Shown here piece after piece: positions 31,313 through 39,370 of a DNA stretch of 64,000 nucleotides. Position numbers and translations under genes: made by a program. Positions within the stretch are counted from its first letter, which is position 1. Each line of letters starts with the position of its first letter. The stretch spans positions 69,355 to 133,354 of the forward strand of contig NZ_JAGMUJ010000115.1 of the NCBI RefSeq assembly GCF_019049255.1, in the 5' to 3' direction. The DNA comes from Streptomyces sp. AC558_RSS880. Lineage in GTDB: Bacteria > Actinomycetota > Actinomycetes > Streptomycetales > Streptomycetaceae. The notes under the pieces were generated by a model. The model did no database searches. It had not been told where the DNA came from and worked only from the letters and a program-made list of their open reading frames with translations.

Positions 31313-31990
31313 ATGGAGAGACCCGAGAACCCGCAGGCGGCACAGGAGCTCTCCTCACAAGCGCCTCGGTCCCGCGCATCCGGCGGCAACGACAGACCCT
31401 GGCACAACCGGATCACACCTCCACCGCCGTCGTTGCCGGGTCAGCGGTCGGGAGGCGTGGAGCTGCGGGTCGGCAAGCGCCTGTTGTGGGTCGGTAGCGC
31501 GGCCTACCCCCTGCGAAACATCACACGGGTGTACACGTTCCTGCTCGTTCCACGGCGCGGTGAGGCGACCGTACTGTTCTTCAAGCGCGTGGCGATCATC
31601 CTGTCGGTGGCCCTGGCCGTGACCGTCGTCAGCTGGGCCGCCACCCTCGACGGCGACGACGGCATCGCGGGAACCGTCATCGGAGTCGTCTGGTTCGGCG
31701 CCGCCGTGGCGCTGATCTACTGCGTCGGAGATCTGGGGGCAGTGCTGACCGCCGCATCGCACTGGGTGATGGCCATCGAGACGTCCGGTGCGTCGACGGC
31801 ATTGGTGACCAGCGAGAACACCCAACACCTCGACCAGCTCGTCGACTACGTCGTGAACGCGATCGAGAATCCCGAGACCGAGTTCAAGGTGAAAGTCGGG
31901 ACGCTCTCGATCAATCCCAGGCACTACCACTTCGGCGACAACGTCAACATGTACGGCGGATCGGGCAACGTGGGGATGGAGAAGGCGTGA
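31313..31990 (+). CDS. DUF6232 family membrane protein with C-terminal HYHFGD motif
   Basis: 225 residues. A central part typical of DUF6232 (VELRVGKRLLWVGSAAYPLRNITRV), two membrane helices (VAIILSVALAVTVVSWAA and AGTVIGVVWFGAAVALIYCV), then a cytoplasmic domain (LVTSENTQHLDQLVDYVV). The last 23 residues carry HYHFGDNVNMYGGSGNVG, which recurs at the N-terminus of the next gene. ATG 31313 chosen; ATG 31277 is possible. GTGA overlap with the next gene. Function unknown. Confidence 0.75.
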   Translation: MERPENPQAAQELSSQAPRSRASGGNDRPWHNRITPPPPSLPGQRSGGVELRVGKRLLWVGSAAYPLRNITRVYTFLLVPRRGEATVLFFKRVAIILSVALAVTVVSWAATLDGDDGIAGTVIGVVWFGAAVALIYCVGDLGAVLTAASHWVMAIETSGASTALVTSENTQHLDQLVDYVVNAIENPETEFKVKVGTLSINPRHYHFGDNVNMYGGSGNVGMEKA

Positions 31991-32331
31991 GCGGCGACCA
32001 CTACCACTTCGGCGACCGTGTCGAGATGTACGGCGGATCGGGCAACCGGGGCATCGTGAAGAACGCGGCGCCGACCGTCCTGGATCCCCGGACGCGTGCC
32101 GCCATCGAGGAGTTGACGCGACAGCTGCGGGAGCTGAAAGCCGAGTTGCCGCCCCTGAGCGCCCAGACGATCGACGAGTCCTTGCCGGTCATCGCCCCCG
32201 ACGCCGCAGTCGACACGCAGACCCGCACCCGCGCTCTGCTGGCCGTCGCCGGCGTCGCCGCGACCGCCGGGGCCCTGGGCGTGCCGATCGTGGAGGCGGT
32301 CAACACCGTTCTCCAGCTTCTGAGTGCGTAG
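31987..32331 (+). CDS. Small protein with N-terminal HYHFGD motif, partner of DUF6232 gene
   Basis: 114 residues. Residues 5-20 are HYHFGDRVEMYGGSGN, nearly the same as the end of the upstream protein and also alike in DNA. A helical middle (ELTRQLRELKAELPPL) and a hydrophobic C-terminus (ALLAVAGVAATAGALGVPIV) follow. The start overlaps the upstream stop. Unrecognised family; likely works with the DUF6232 protein. Confidence 0.65.
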   Translation: MSGDHYHFGDRVEMYGGSGNRGIVKNAAPTVLDPRTRAAIEELTRQLRELKAELPPLSAQTIDESLPVIAPDAAVDTQTRTRALLAVAGVAATAGALGVPIVEAVNTVLQLLSA

Positions 32332-32390
32332 GAGCAGCGGAGCCGACGCCGAGCGCGCGGGCTCCGGCTGCCGGGGGCACCGGGAACGCC

Positions 32391-33158
32391 TCAGCGCAGG
32401 CGGGACGACGACAGGATCGACAGCAGGTGGGCCGGGACCATCACCCAGGTGATGACGGCGAGCGCGCCCAGCGCCCAGCGGGTGGGCTCGATGCCGCCGG
32501 TGACCGTGTCGGCGACCGCCGCGACGAGGAGGACGAGGGACGCCTCGATGCCGTTGGTCACCCGGTGGATCTTGAACGCGGCAGCGACGCGGCGGACCGT
32601 GGCGACGCCCTGGGAGCGGGGGCGGGTCGACTCGTCGTCGGCGACGGTCAGTCCGCGGCGGGCGCGGGCCACGTCCACCAGGTCGGTGGAGGCCTTGAGC
32701 AGGACGACGCCGAGTGCGGTGGCGATGCCGACCGACAGCCAGCCGCCGACGCCCGACTCGGCGGCCCGGTAGCCGGCGCCCGCCATCAGCGCCGCGTCCG
32801 CGAGGTACGCGCCGAGCCGGTCGACGTAGATGCCGGCCGCGCTGTTCTGCCCCTTCCAGCGGGCGACCTCGCCGTCCACGCAGTCGAAGAGCAGGAACAG
32901 CTGCATGAGGATCACGGCGAGTATCGCGCCGGTCAGGCCGGGGATCATCAGCGCGGCGCCGGAGGCCACTCCGCACACCACCATGGTCCAGGTGAGCTGG
33001 TCGGGGGTGACGGGGGTGCGGACCAGATGGCGGGTGGTACGCAGGGAGACCTTGCGCATGTAGAGCCGGCCGGCCCAGTGCTCGCCGTTGCGGCTCGCCA
33101 TCTTGGCCTGCGGCTGGCAGACCTCCCGCAGCTCCTCCAGTACCGGTGCGGCACCCAT
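32391..33158 (-). CDS. CDP-alcohol phosphatidyltransferase family protein
   Basis: 255-residue membrane enzyme. The CDP-alcohol motif D-x2-DG-x2-AR-x8-G-x3-D is present in DCVDGEVARWKGQNSAAG then IYVD, but the usual fourth Asp (x3-D) is Ala (DRLGA); an Asp lies four residues later. About six membrane helices. It would transfer a phosphoalcohol from CDP to an acceptor (PI/IPC synthase-like), substrate unknown. Start ATG 33158. No lipid gene adjoins it. Confidence 0.82.
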   Translation of the reverse strand: MGAAPVLEELREVCQPQAKMASRNGEHWAGRLYMRKVSLRTTRHLVRTPVTPDQLTWTMVVCGVASGAALMIPGLTGAILAVILMQLFLLFDCVDGEVARWKGQNSAAGIYVDRLGAYLADAALMAGAGYRAAESGVGGWLSVGIATALGVVLLKASTDLVDVARARRGLTVADDESTRPRSQGVATVRRVAAAFKIHRVTNGIEASLVLLVAAVADTVTGGIEPTRWALGALAVITWVMVPAHLLSILSSSRLR

Positions 33159-33319
33159 GACGTTCCTCCCAGCCCCAACTGCCGCCCGCGCGGCGGTGAT
33201 CGGGACAGCGTACAGAGCGTGTACGGCGGGTTGCCGACAGGGGACACCGGCCCCGTGGAATCGATCGCTCCGGTCACCGCACGCGCCGGATCGGAAGAGG
33301 TCGGCGTCCCGTCGGCGCA

Positions 33320-33356
33320 CGCGGAGACCGCCGCCTCCTCCGCGGGGGTCTCCGCG
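33320..33356 (-). terminator. Hairpin after the sigma factor / CU044_5270 operon
   Basis: CGCGGAGACC pairs with GGTCTCCGCG (10-bp arms), 48 bp beyond the stop at 33405. A 14-bp palindrome TCCACAGCTGTGGA follows at 33362-33375. Confidence 0.55.
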
Positions 33357-33404
33357 CGTCATCCACAGCTGTGGAGCGAGGGCACCGGAGACCGGGGAGC
33401 CCGG

Positions 33405-34325
33405 TCACGGCCGTTGCCCCCGCTTGTCCACCACCGCCCGCTCCAGGACGGCGAAGCGGCCGGTCACCTCGCCCTTCTCGAAGCCCCAGGGCAGGTCCTC
33501 GACGGCCACCTCGCGCTCGCCCAGGAACTCCTTGGTCTTCTTGTCGAAGATCAGCTCGACGCGTTCCCCGTCGTCGACCCGGGCGACCGCGATCCCGTGC
33601 CGGCCCGCCGCGTCGACCGCGTCGTCGACGACGAAGACGCCTCGGATCTTCGCCGCCGCCCGGTAGAGCGCGGCGGCCTGCTCGGGCGGCATCAGGGACT
33701 CGCGCGCGAGGTCGCCGACGAGGACGAAGTTGGCCTCGTCCTTGCTGTCGCTGCCCTCGCTGACACGGTTCAGCCACTCGTACATCCGGTCCGGCTCGGT
33801 GGGGAGGGTCTGGAGGTGGCGGTAGTTGGTGTTGGACGGGATACCGGGCGTCTGCTTCTCCAGCGGTTCGTGGTCGGCCCGGTCGTAGGGGGCGTGCAGC
33901 ATGCCCTCCTGCGAGCCGTCCACCGACAGCCAGACCTCGCGCTGGTGGACGGGCTGAAGCTTCGCCGGGACGTCATCGCCCCTGTGCACGGTCCAGCCGC
34001 CCTTGCTCTTGATGTACACGAACTGGTCGTCCCTGACGCCGGTCGGTGCTTCCGCCCGCTCCGCCGCCAGCGCGATGTCCTCCAGCAGGGCCACGGCCTC
34101 CTTCGACGCGGCCGGTGCGGGCTCACCGGACGGTACGGCGACGGTGAGGGCGGCGACCACGGCCACAGCAGCGGCAGCCACCAGAGCGGGACGCCTCCAC
34201 CTGGACGGGTTCGGGGCGGAAGCGGTGGGGGCGGTGCGCCGGATCTCGGTCATCAGATGCTCCTTGAGGAGTCGGTGACGGGCCGGCGGAAGGTCTCTCT
34301 CCGGGAGTTCGGGGAGCTGGTTCAT
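33405..34325 (-). CDS. CU044_5270 family membrane-anchored protein
   Basis: 306 residues: N-terminal cytoplasmic segment (RHRLLKEHLMTEIRR), one helix (ALVAAAAVAVVAALTVAV) and an outer domain rich in WTVHRGDD, REVWLSVDGSQEG, TLPTEPDRMYEWL and FDKKTKEFLGE, the CU044_5270 signature. These proteins are regularly encoded with ECF sigma factors, as here (ATGA overlap), and may act as anti-sigma or lipoprotein-like sensors. Exact role unknown. Confidence 0.82.
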   Translation of the reverse strand: MNQLPELPERDLPPARHRLLKEHLMTEIRRTAPTASAPNPSRWRRPALVAAAAVAVVAALTVAVPSGEPAPAASKEAVALLEDIALAAERAEAPTGVRDDQFVYIKSKGGWTVHRGDDVPAKLQPVHQREVWLSVDGSQEGMLHAPYDRADHEPLEKQTPGIPSNTNYRHLQTLPTEPDRMYEWLNRVSEGSDSKDEANFVLVGDLARESLMPPEQAAALYRAAAKIRGVFVVDDAVDAAGRHGIAVARVDDGERVELIFDKKTKEFLGEREVAVEDLPWGFEKGEVTGRFAVLERAVVDKRGQRP

Positions 34326-34936
34326 CGGTTTCCCTCCCTCAGGGGCCCGACCGCGGTGATGCGGTCACCTCTCATCTGTCCGCGGGATGCGGGGGGTTCC
34401 TGACTTTTGAGATGTTTCGCGAGTTTCGTCCGGGCGCGGGAGAGCCGGGACCGTACCGTGCCGACGGGCACGCCGAGCGCCTCCGCGGCGGCGGCGTAGT
34501 CCAGGCCCGACCACACGCACAGCGCCAGTACCTCGCGCTCGGGGCGGCGCAGTTCGGCCAGGGCGGTGTGGACGAGGGCCAGCTGCGCCGCGTCGTCCAG
34601 GCGCCCCGCGACCTCGTCGGCGAAGTCCCGCACCGTCTCGTCGCGCGGAAGGCGGGCGACGGCCGCCGCGTGCCTCCGTGCGGCGCGGCGGGTGTTGCGC
34701 GTGACGTTGGTGGCGATGCCCAGCAGCCAGGGCCTGAGCGAGCCGCCCTCCTCGTCGAGTTTCGCGCGCAGCCGCCAGGCGTCGAGGAAGGTCAGGGACA
34801 CCACGTCCTCGGCGGTGCTCCACTCCCCCGTGAGCCGGTAGGCATGGTTGTAGACGGAGCGCGCGTACGCGTCGAAAAGGTCGCCGAAGGCGTCGTGGTC
34901 CCCCGCGCGGATGCGTCTCCGCAGATTCGTGTCCAC
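34322..34936 (-). CDS. ECF RNA polymerase sigma factor
   Basis: 204 residues. Region 2: DAFGDLFDAYARSVYNHAYRL ... AEDVVSLTFLDAWR; region 4: ALAELRRPEREVLALCVWSGLDYAAAAEALGVPVGTVRSRLSRAR (cited in part by REVLALCVWSGLDYAAAA). Start ATG 34936. It overlaps the CU044_5270 gene downstream, a conserved pair that probably forms a sigma/anti-sigma-like module. Confidence 0.92.
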   Translation of the reverse strand: MDTNLRRRIRAGDHDAFGDLFDAYARSVYNHAYRLTGEWSTAEDVVSLTFLDAWRLRAKLDEEGGSLRPWLLGIATNVTRNTRRAARRHAAAVARLPRDETVRDFADEVAGRLDDAAQLALVHTALAELRRPEREVLALCVWSGLDYAAAAEALGVPVGTVRSRLSRARTKLAKHLKSQEPPASRGQMRGDRITAVGPLREGNR

Positions 34937-34961
34937 GTCCTTCTGCCTGTCCGGACGACGA

Positions 34962-35000
34962 AGGCCGGTTCCCGTGACTCAGGTCACAGGGAACCGGCCT
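34962..35000 (-). terminator. Terminator of the cytochrome c biogenesis operon
   Basis: GGCCGGTTCCC (34963-34973) pairs with GGGAACCGGCC (34989-34999), with GTGA/TCAC extending the stem inside; 17 bp beyond the ccsB stop. Confidence 0.8.
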
Positions 35001-35016
35001 GCCGGTGTGTCCGGGT

Positions 35017-36144
35017 TCAGAAGCCGACCGACTGGAGCGCGCCCAGGCCGACGTCCGCGTACGAATGCTTGCTGGAGACGAAGATGTTGACGCCGTAGTA
35101 GTTGAACAGCCAGCAGCCGAAGGCGAGCAGGGCCAGGTAGGCGGCCTTGCGGCCCTTCCAGCCGGCGGTGGCGCGGGCGTGCAGGTAGGCGGCGTAGGCG
35201 ACCCAGGTGATGAAGGACCAGACCTCCTTGGCGTCCCAGCCCCAGTAGCGGCCCCAGGCGTCGCCGGCCCAGATGGCGCCCGCGATGATCGTGAACGTCC
35301 ACAGCGGGAACACGGCCGCGTTGACGCGGTAGGAGAACTTGTCGAGGGAGGCGGCGGCGGGCAGCCGCTCCAGGACGGAGGTGGCGAAGCTGCCGGGCTT
35401 GCCGCCGTTCACGAGCTTGTTCTCGTACGCGTCCTTGAACAGGTAGAGGATCACGCCGACCGCGCCGACGTAGAAGACCGCGCCGCACAGGATCGCCGTG
35501 GAGACGTGGATGTACAGCCAGTACGAGTGGAGGGCGGGGACGAGCTGGTCGCTCTCGGTGTAGAGCCAGGTGACGGCGATACCGAGGTCGAGGAGGACCG
35601 AGGTGGTCAGGAACAGGCCGAGCCAGCGGACGTTCTTCCTCAGCGCCAGCAGCAGGAGGTACACGCCGACCGCGGTGGTGGAGAAAGTGATGTTGAACTC
35701 GTACATGTTGCCCCACGGCGCCCGCTCCACGGACAGCGCGCGGGTGAGCACGCCGCCGAAGGAGAGGCAGAACGCGAGCACGGTGAGGGAGATGGCGATG
35801 CGCCCGTAGAGGTCGCCCTTCTCGTCCCCGCCGTGCGCCCCGGGCCCGTCGGGCACGTCCCGCGATCCGGCCGCGGCGCGCACGACGACCTTCGGCCGCT
35901 CCAGTACGGCCGTGCCGCCGGCCTGGTTGACGGTGACGGCCGGTGCCTTCCTCGCCTCCGCCTTCGGAGTGAGGGCGGCGGCGGTCCGGGCGACCTTGCT
36001 GCGGCTGCCGAAGGTCCACTCCGCGATGTACGCGAAGAAGGCGAGGGTGTAGACCGCCATCGCGGAGTAGACCAGCACGTTGCTGATCTCCGCGAGGTTC
36101 TCGTTGGCCGCGGCGGCCAGATCTGTTGCGGCGGCGAGAGTCAT
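35017..36144 (-). CDS. ccsB: Cytochrome c biogenesis protein CcsB/ResC (heme handling)
   Basis: 375-residue membrane protein of System II. The tryptophan-rich WGWDAKEVWSFITW heme-binding motif is near the C-terminus, with conserved histidines in helices (ALHSYWLYIHVSTAIL). It works with ResB as the heme exporter/lyase on the outer face. ATG 36144 overlaps the resB stop. Last gene of resA-ccdA-resB-ccsB. Confidence 0.94.
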   Translation of the reverse strand: MTLAAATDLAAAANENLAEISNVLVYSAMAVYTLAFFAYIAEWTFGSRSKVARTAAALTPKAEARKAPAVTVNQAGGTAVLERPKVVVRAAAGSRDVPDGPGAHGGDEKGDLYGRIAISLTVLAFCLSFGGVLTRALSVERAPWGNMYEFNITFSTTAVGVYLLLLALRKNVRWLGLFLTTSVLLDLGIAVTWLYTESDQLVPALHSYWLYIHVSTAILCGAVFYVGAVGVILYLFKDAYENKLVNGGKPGSFATSVLERLPAAASLDKFSYRVNAAVFPLWTFTIIAGAIWAGDAWGRYWGWDAKEVWSFITWVAYAAYLHARATAGWKGRKAAYLALLAFGCWLFNYYGVNIFVSSKHSYADVGLGALQSVGF

Positions 36145-37874
36145 TTCTCAGCCCCTTCGGCAGGTACGGCTTCGGTGTCGGTGTCGGTGTCGGTGGGACC
36201 GGTCGGGTCCGGGGAGGGATCGGGTGCGCCCGGTGCCCGGTCGTAGAGGATGCCGGCGAGTTCGCCGAGTTCCTCGGGCACCTTCGCGGACTCGCTGCGG
36301 CCGAGGCCGGCCATCTCGACGACGGTCACACCGTCGGGGCCCTCGACCGCGCGCACCCACACGCGGCGGCGCTGGATGAACAGGGAGCCGGCGAGGCCGG
36401 CGATCGCGGCGACGGCGGCGCCGAGCGCCCAGCCGCCGCCCTGCTCCTGGACGACCTGGAAGCCGGCCCACTCCTTGACGTCCTTCTCGAAGGTGACCGA
36501 GCCGGCGCCGTTCGGGAGCGTCATGGTCTCGCCGGGCGTGAGCAGCTTCTTGAACAGCTCGCCCTCGGAGTCCTTGAACTCCTTCATCTTGGTCTTGTCC
36601 ATCTGGTACACGCTCTGCGGAATGCCGGAGTCGGCCTTCAGGTCGCCGTGGTAGGCGGAGAGCGCGAGCACCGGATAGTCCAGCGCGGGGAACTGGGAGA
36701 GCATCGTGCCGCTGGCTGAGCCGCCGAAGGTGGGCACGAAGAAGGCGTTGAAGCCGAGCTGCTCCTTCTCGCCCTCGGGGTTGCGGTAGCCGTCGAGGAC
36801 CTTGACCACGCCGGAGGAGGTGACGTTGGCGTCGAGCGGCAGCAGCGGCACGGCGTCCTGGAAGACGATGTTCCCCTTGCCGTCGCGGACGGTGACGACG
36901 GGCGCGTAGCCGTGGCTGACGAGGTAGACCTTGGCGTCGCCGATCTTCAGCGGCTTGTTCACCTTGACGAGGGCCGTCTTCTCCTCGCCGTCGGCGCCCT
37001 CGGTGTAGGTGAGCTCGGTCTCGTACGTGCGCGGGGTGCCCTTGTTGGGGCCGGTGCGCTCGTAGGTGCCGGTGAACTCCTTCACGTCGAAGCTGAACGG
37101 CACCAGGTCGTCGTTGGTGAAGAGGCTGCCGGACTTGAAGTCGTCGTACTGGGTGAGCGTGTTGGCGAAGCCGTCGCCCTCGACGACCAGCTTGTTGCCC
37201 TCGGACTTGAACAGCTGGCCCCAGGCGAAGGCGATCAGCATCACGATCAGCGCGATGTGGAAGAGCAGGTTGCCGACCTCGCGCAGGTAGCCCTTCTCGG
37301 CGGCGACGGCGTCACCGGCGAGGTGGGCGCGGAAGCGGCGCTTCTTCAGCAGGGCGAGCGCGGCCTCGCGGACCTGCTCGGGTTCGGCCTCGGTGCGCCA
37401 GGTGGTGTGGGCGGGCAGCCGGGTCAGCCGGCGCGGCGCGCCCGGCGGGCGGCCGCGCAGCTGGCCCACGAACTGCCAGGTGCGGGGCACGATGCAGCCG
37501 ATGAGGGAGACGAACAGCAGGATGTAGATCGCCGAGAACCACACCGAGCTGTAGACGTCGAAGAGCCCGAGCTTGTCGTAGACCGGCGCGAGGACGTCGT
37601 GGCGCTCGCGGAAGTCGGCGACCGCCGTCTCGTCGATCCCGGTCTGCGGGATGAGCGAGCCGGGGATCGCGCCCAGCGACAGCAGCAGCAGGAGCAGCAG
37701 CGCGACCCGCATGGAGGTGAGCTGCCGCCAGAACCAGCGGGCCCAGCCGATGACGCCCAGGGCGGGCAGGTGGGGCGGCTCCTCGGTGGGAGCGGTGGAC
37801 AGCTGGGAGCCGGCGGCGCCGAGGTCCTGGTCGTCGGCGGCCGTGGGGGTGTCGTCGGTTGTCGTCTTGCTCAT
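36141..37874 (-). CDS. resB: Cytochrome c biogenesis protein ResB
   Basis: 577 residues: three N-terminal membrane helices (FWRQLTSMRVALLLLLLLSL, WFSAIYILLFVSLIGCIVP, LLFHIALIVMLIAFAWG), a large outer ResB domain, and a last helix (GAAVAAIAGLAGSLFIQRR). Partner of CcsB in heme ligation to apocytochrome c. Four bases separate its start from the ccdA stop. Confidence 0.94.
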   Translation of the reverse strand: MSKTTTDDTPTAADDQDLGAAGSQLSTAPTEEPPHLPALGVIGWARWFWRQLTSMRVALLLLLLLSLGAIPGSLIPQTGIDETAVADFRERHDVLAPVYDKLGLFDVYSSVWFSAIYILLFVSLIGCIVPRTWQFVGQLRGRPPGAPRRLTRLPAHTTWRTEAEPEQVREAALALLKKRRFRAHLAGDAVAAEKGYLREVGNLLFHIALIVMLIAFAWGQLFKSEGNKLVVEGDGFANTLTQYDDFKSGSLFTNDDLVPFSFDVKEFTGTYERTGPNKGTPRTYETELTYTEGADGEEKTALVKVNKPLKIGDAKVYLVSHGYAPVVTVRDGKGNIVFQDAVPLLPLDANVTSSGVVKVLDGYRNPEGEKEQLGFNAFFVPTFGGSASGTMLSQFPALDYPVLALSAYHGDLKADSGIPQSVYQMDKTKMKEFKDSEGELFKKLLTPGETMTLPNGAGSVTFEKDVKEWAGFQVVQEQGGGWALGAAVAAIAGLAGSLFIQRRRVWVRAVEGPDGVTVVEMAGLGRSESAKVPEELGELAGILYDRAPGAPDPSPDPTGPTDTDTDTEAVPAEGAEK

Positions 37875-37878
37875 CGGG

Positions 37879-38652
37879 TCAGATCCCCACAGTGAAGCCG
37901 TTGGACCAGGTCTGCATCTCCGCCACGAGGCTGTCCCACGCGCCGGTCAGCAGCAGCACACCGGTTGCGATCATCATGGTGCCACCGATGCGCAGGACCC
38001 AGACGTAGTGCCGCTTGACCCAGCCGAAGGCACCGAGCGCCTTGCGGAAGGCCACGGCGGCGAGCACGAAGGGCACGCCCAGTCCCAGACAGTACGCGAC
38101 GGTCAGTACGGCGCCGCGTCCGGCGCTCTCCTGCTGCGCGGACAGGGTCAGCACGGAGGCGAGGGTGGGGCCGATGCAGGGGGTCCAGCCGATGCCGAAC
38201 AGGGCACCGAGGACGGGCGCGCCGACCAGCCCGGTCGCGGGGCGCTTGTGGAAGCGGAACTCGCGCTGGGTGAGCCAGGGCATCAGGCCCATGAAGAAGA
38301 CACCCATGAGGATCATGAGGACGCCGAGCACCTTGGACAGGACGCCCGACTGTTCCTGCAGGGTCTGCCCGAAGTAGCCGAAGAAGGCGCCGCCGGAGAC
38401 GAACACGACGGTGAAGCCGAGCACGAACAGGGACGCGCCGGCGACCATCCGGCCGCGCCGGGCCTCGGCCAGGTCGGTGCCGGAGACGCCGGTGACGTAG
38501 GAGAGGTAGCCGGGCACCAGCGGCAGTACGCAGGGTGAGAAGAAGGAGACCAGCCCGCCGAGTACGGCGATGGGCAGGGCGGCCAGCAGGGCGCCGTTGA
38601 GCACCGTGCCGTTGTAGCCCGTCTCGGCGGCGAGCGTGTGCAGGGCCGTCAC
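37879..38652 (-). CDS. ccdA: Thiol-disulfide transporter CcdA
   Basis: 257 residues, six membrane helices. The conserved cysteines are in FFSPCVLPLVPGYLSYVTG (N-terminal) and GIGWTPCIGPTLASVL (C-terminal), the pair that carries electrons from cytoplasmic thioredoxin outward. It reduces ResA (next upstream, 1 bp apart) for heme attachment. Confidence 0.94.
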   Translation of the reverse strand: MTALHTLAAETGYNGTVLNGALLAALPIAVLGGLVSFFSPCVLPLVPGYLSYVTGVSGTDLAEARRGRMVAGASLFVLGFTVVFVSGGAFFGYFGQTLQEQSGVLSKVLGVLMILMGVFFMGLMPWLTQREFRFHKRPATGLVGAPVLGALFGIGWTPCIGPTLASVLTLSAQQESAGRGAVLTVAYCLGLGVPFVLAAVAFRKALGAFGWVKRHYVWVLRIGGTMMIATGVLLLTGAWDSLVAEMQTWSNGFTVGI

Positions 38653-38653
38653 G

Positions 38654-39304
38654 TCACTTCTCCGCGACGACCGGCTTGAGCATCTTCAGCAGGCGTTCCT
38701 CGCTGAGCGAGGTCAGCGAGCGGGCCGCGATCTTCCCTTCCCGGTCCAGGACCAGGGTCGAGGGGACCGCCTGCGGGTTGAGGGTGCCCTTCTCGAAGCG
38801 GAGCATCAGCTTGCCCGTGGGGTCGTACAGGCTCGGGTAGGGGATGCCGAAGTCCTTCTCGAAGGCGAGGGCGGCCGTGGTGCTGCCGTCCCGCGTGTTG
38901 ATGCCGACGAACTGCACGCCCTGGTCGGCGTAGTCCCCGGCCACCTTGGCGAAGTACTTGGCCTCCGCGCGGCACGGGTTGCACCAGGAGCCCCAGACGT
39001 TGAGGACGACGACCTTGCCCTTGTAGTCGGCGACGTCGAGCTGCTCGCCCTCGAGCGTCTTCCCGGACAGGTCGGGCGCGGCGACCCGCTTGCCCTCGGG
39101 GACCGTGGAGATGCCGTCGGTGCCGGTGACGAAGTTGGTGTTGCCGCCCCCGCCGGACGTCCCGCCCGATCCGCACGCGGAGACGAGCAGCGCGGTCGCG
39201 GCCACGCCGGCGGCCAGGGTGGCGCGGCGGCGGACGCGGAGGGCGCGGTTCGAGCTGTGATCGGCTCGGTTCGAGCGCTGGGGGGCGCGGCTGGCGGCAC
39301 TCAT
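38654..39304 (-). CDS. resA: ResA/TlpA thioredoxin-fold lipoprotein
   Basis: 216 residues. Signal peptide with lipobox LLVSACGS (lipidated Cys about 44), then a TlpA-like domain with active site GSWCNPCRAEA. It keeps apocytochrome c cysteines reduced before heme is attached and takes electrons from CcdA. First gene of the four-gene operon. Start ATG 39304 (MSAASRAPQ). Confidence 0.93.
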   Translation of the reverse strand: MSAASRAPQRSNRADHSSNRALRVRRRATLAAGVAATALLVSACGSGGTSGGGGNTNFVTGTDGISTVPEGKRVAAPDLSGKTLEGEQLDVADYKGKVVVLNVWGSWCNPCRAEAKYFAKVAGDYADQGVQFVGINTRDGSTTAALAFEKDFGIPYPSLYDPTGKLMLRFEKGTLNPQAVPSTLVLDREGKIAARSLTSLSEERLLKMLKPVVAEK

Positions 39305-39370
39305 GTGAAAAGTTTCGCATGCCCGTTCTGGGGATCTTGCGCACCCCCCGTGCGGGCGGAAACCCGCATT

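Noticed and set aside
33362..33375. TCCACAGCTGTGGA as a DnaA box or replication site
   Set aside because: A single palindrome, not the TTGTCCACA consensus in clusters, and no dnaA, dnaN or gyr gene nearby.
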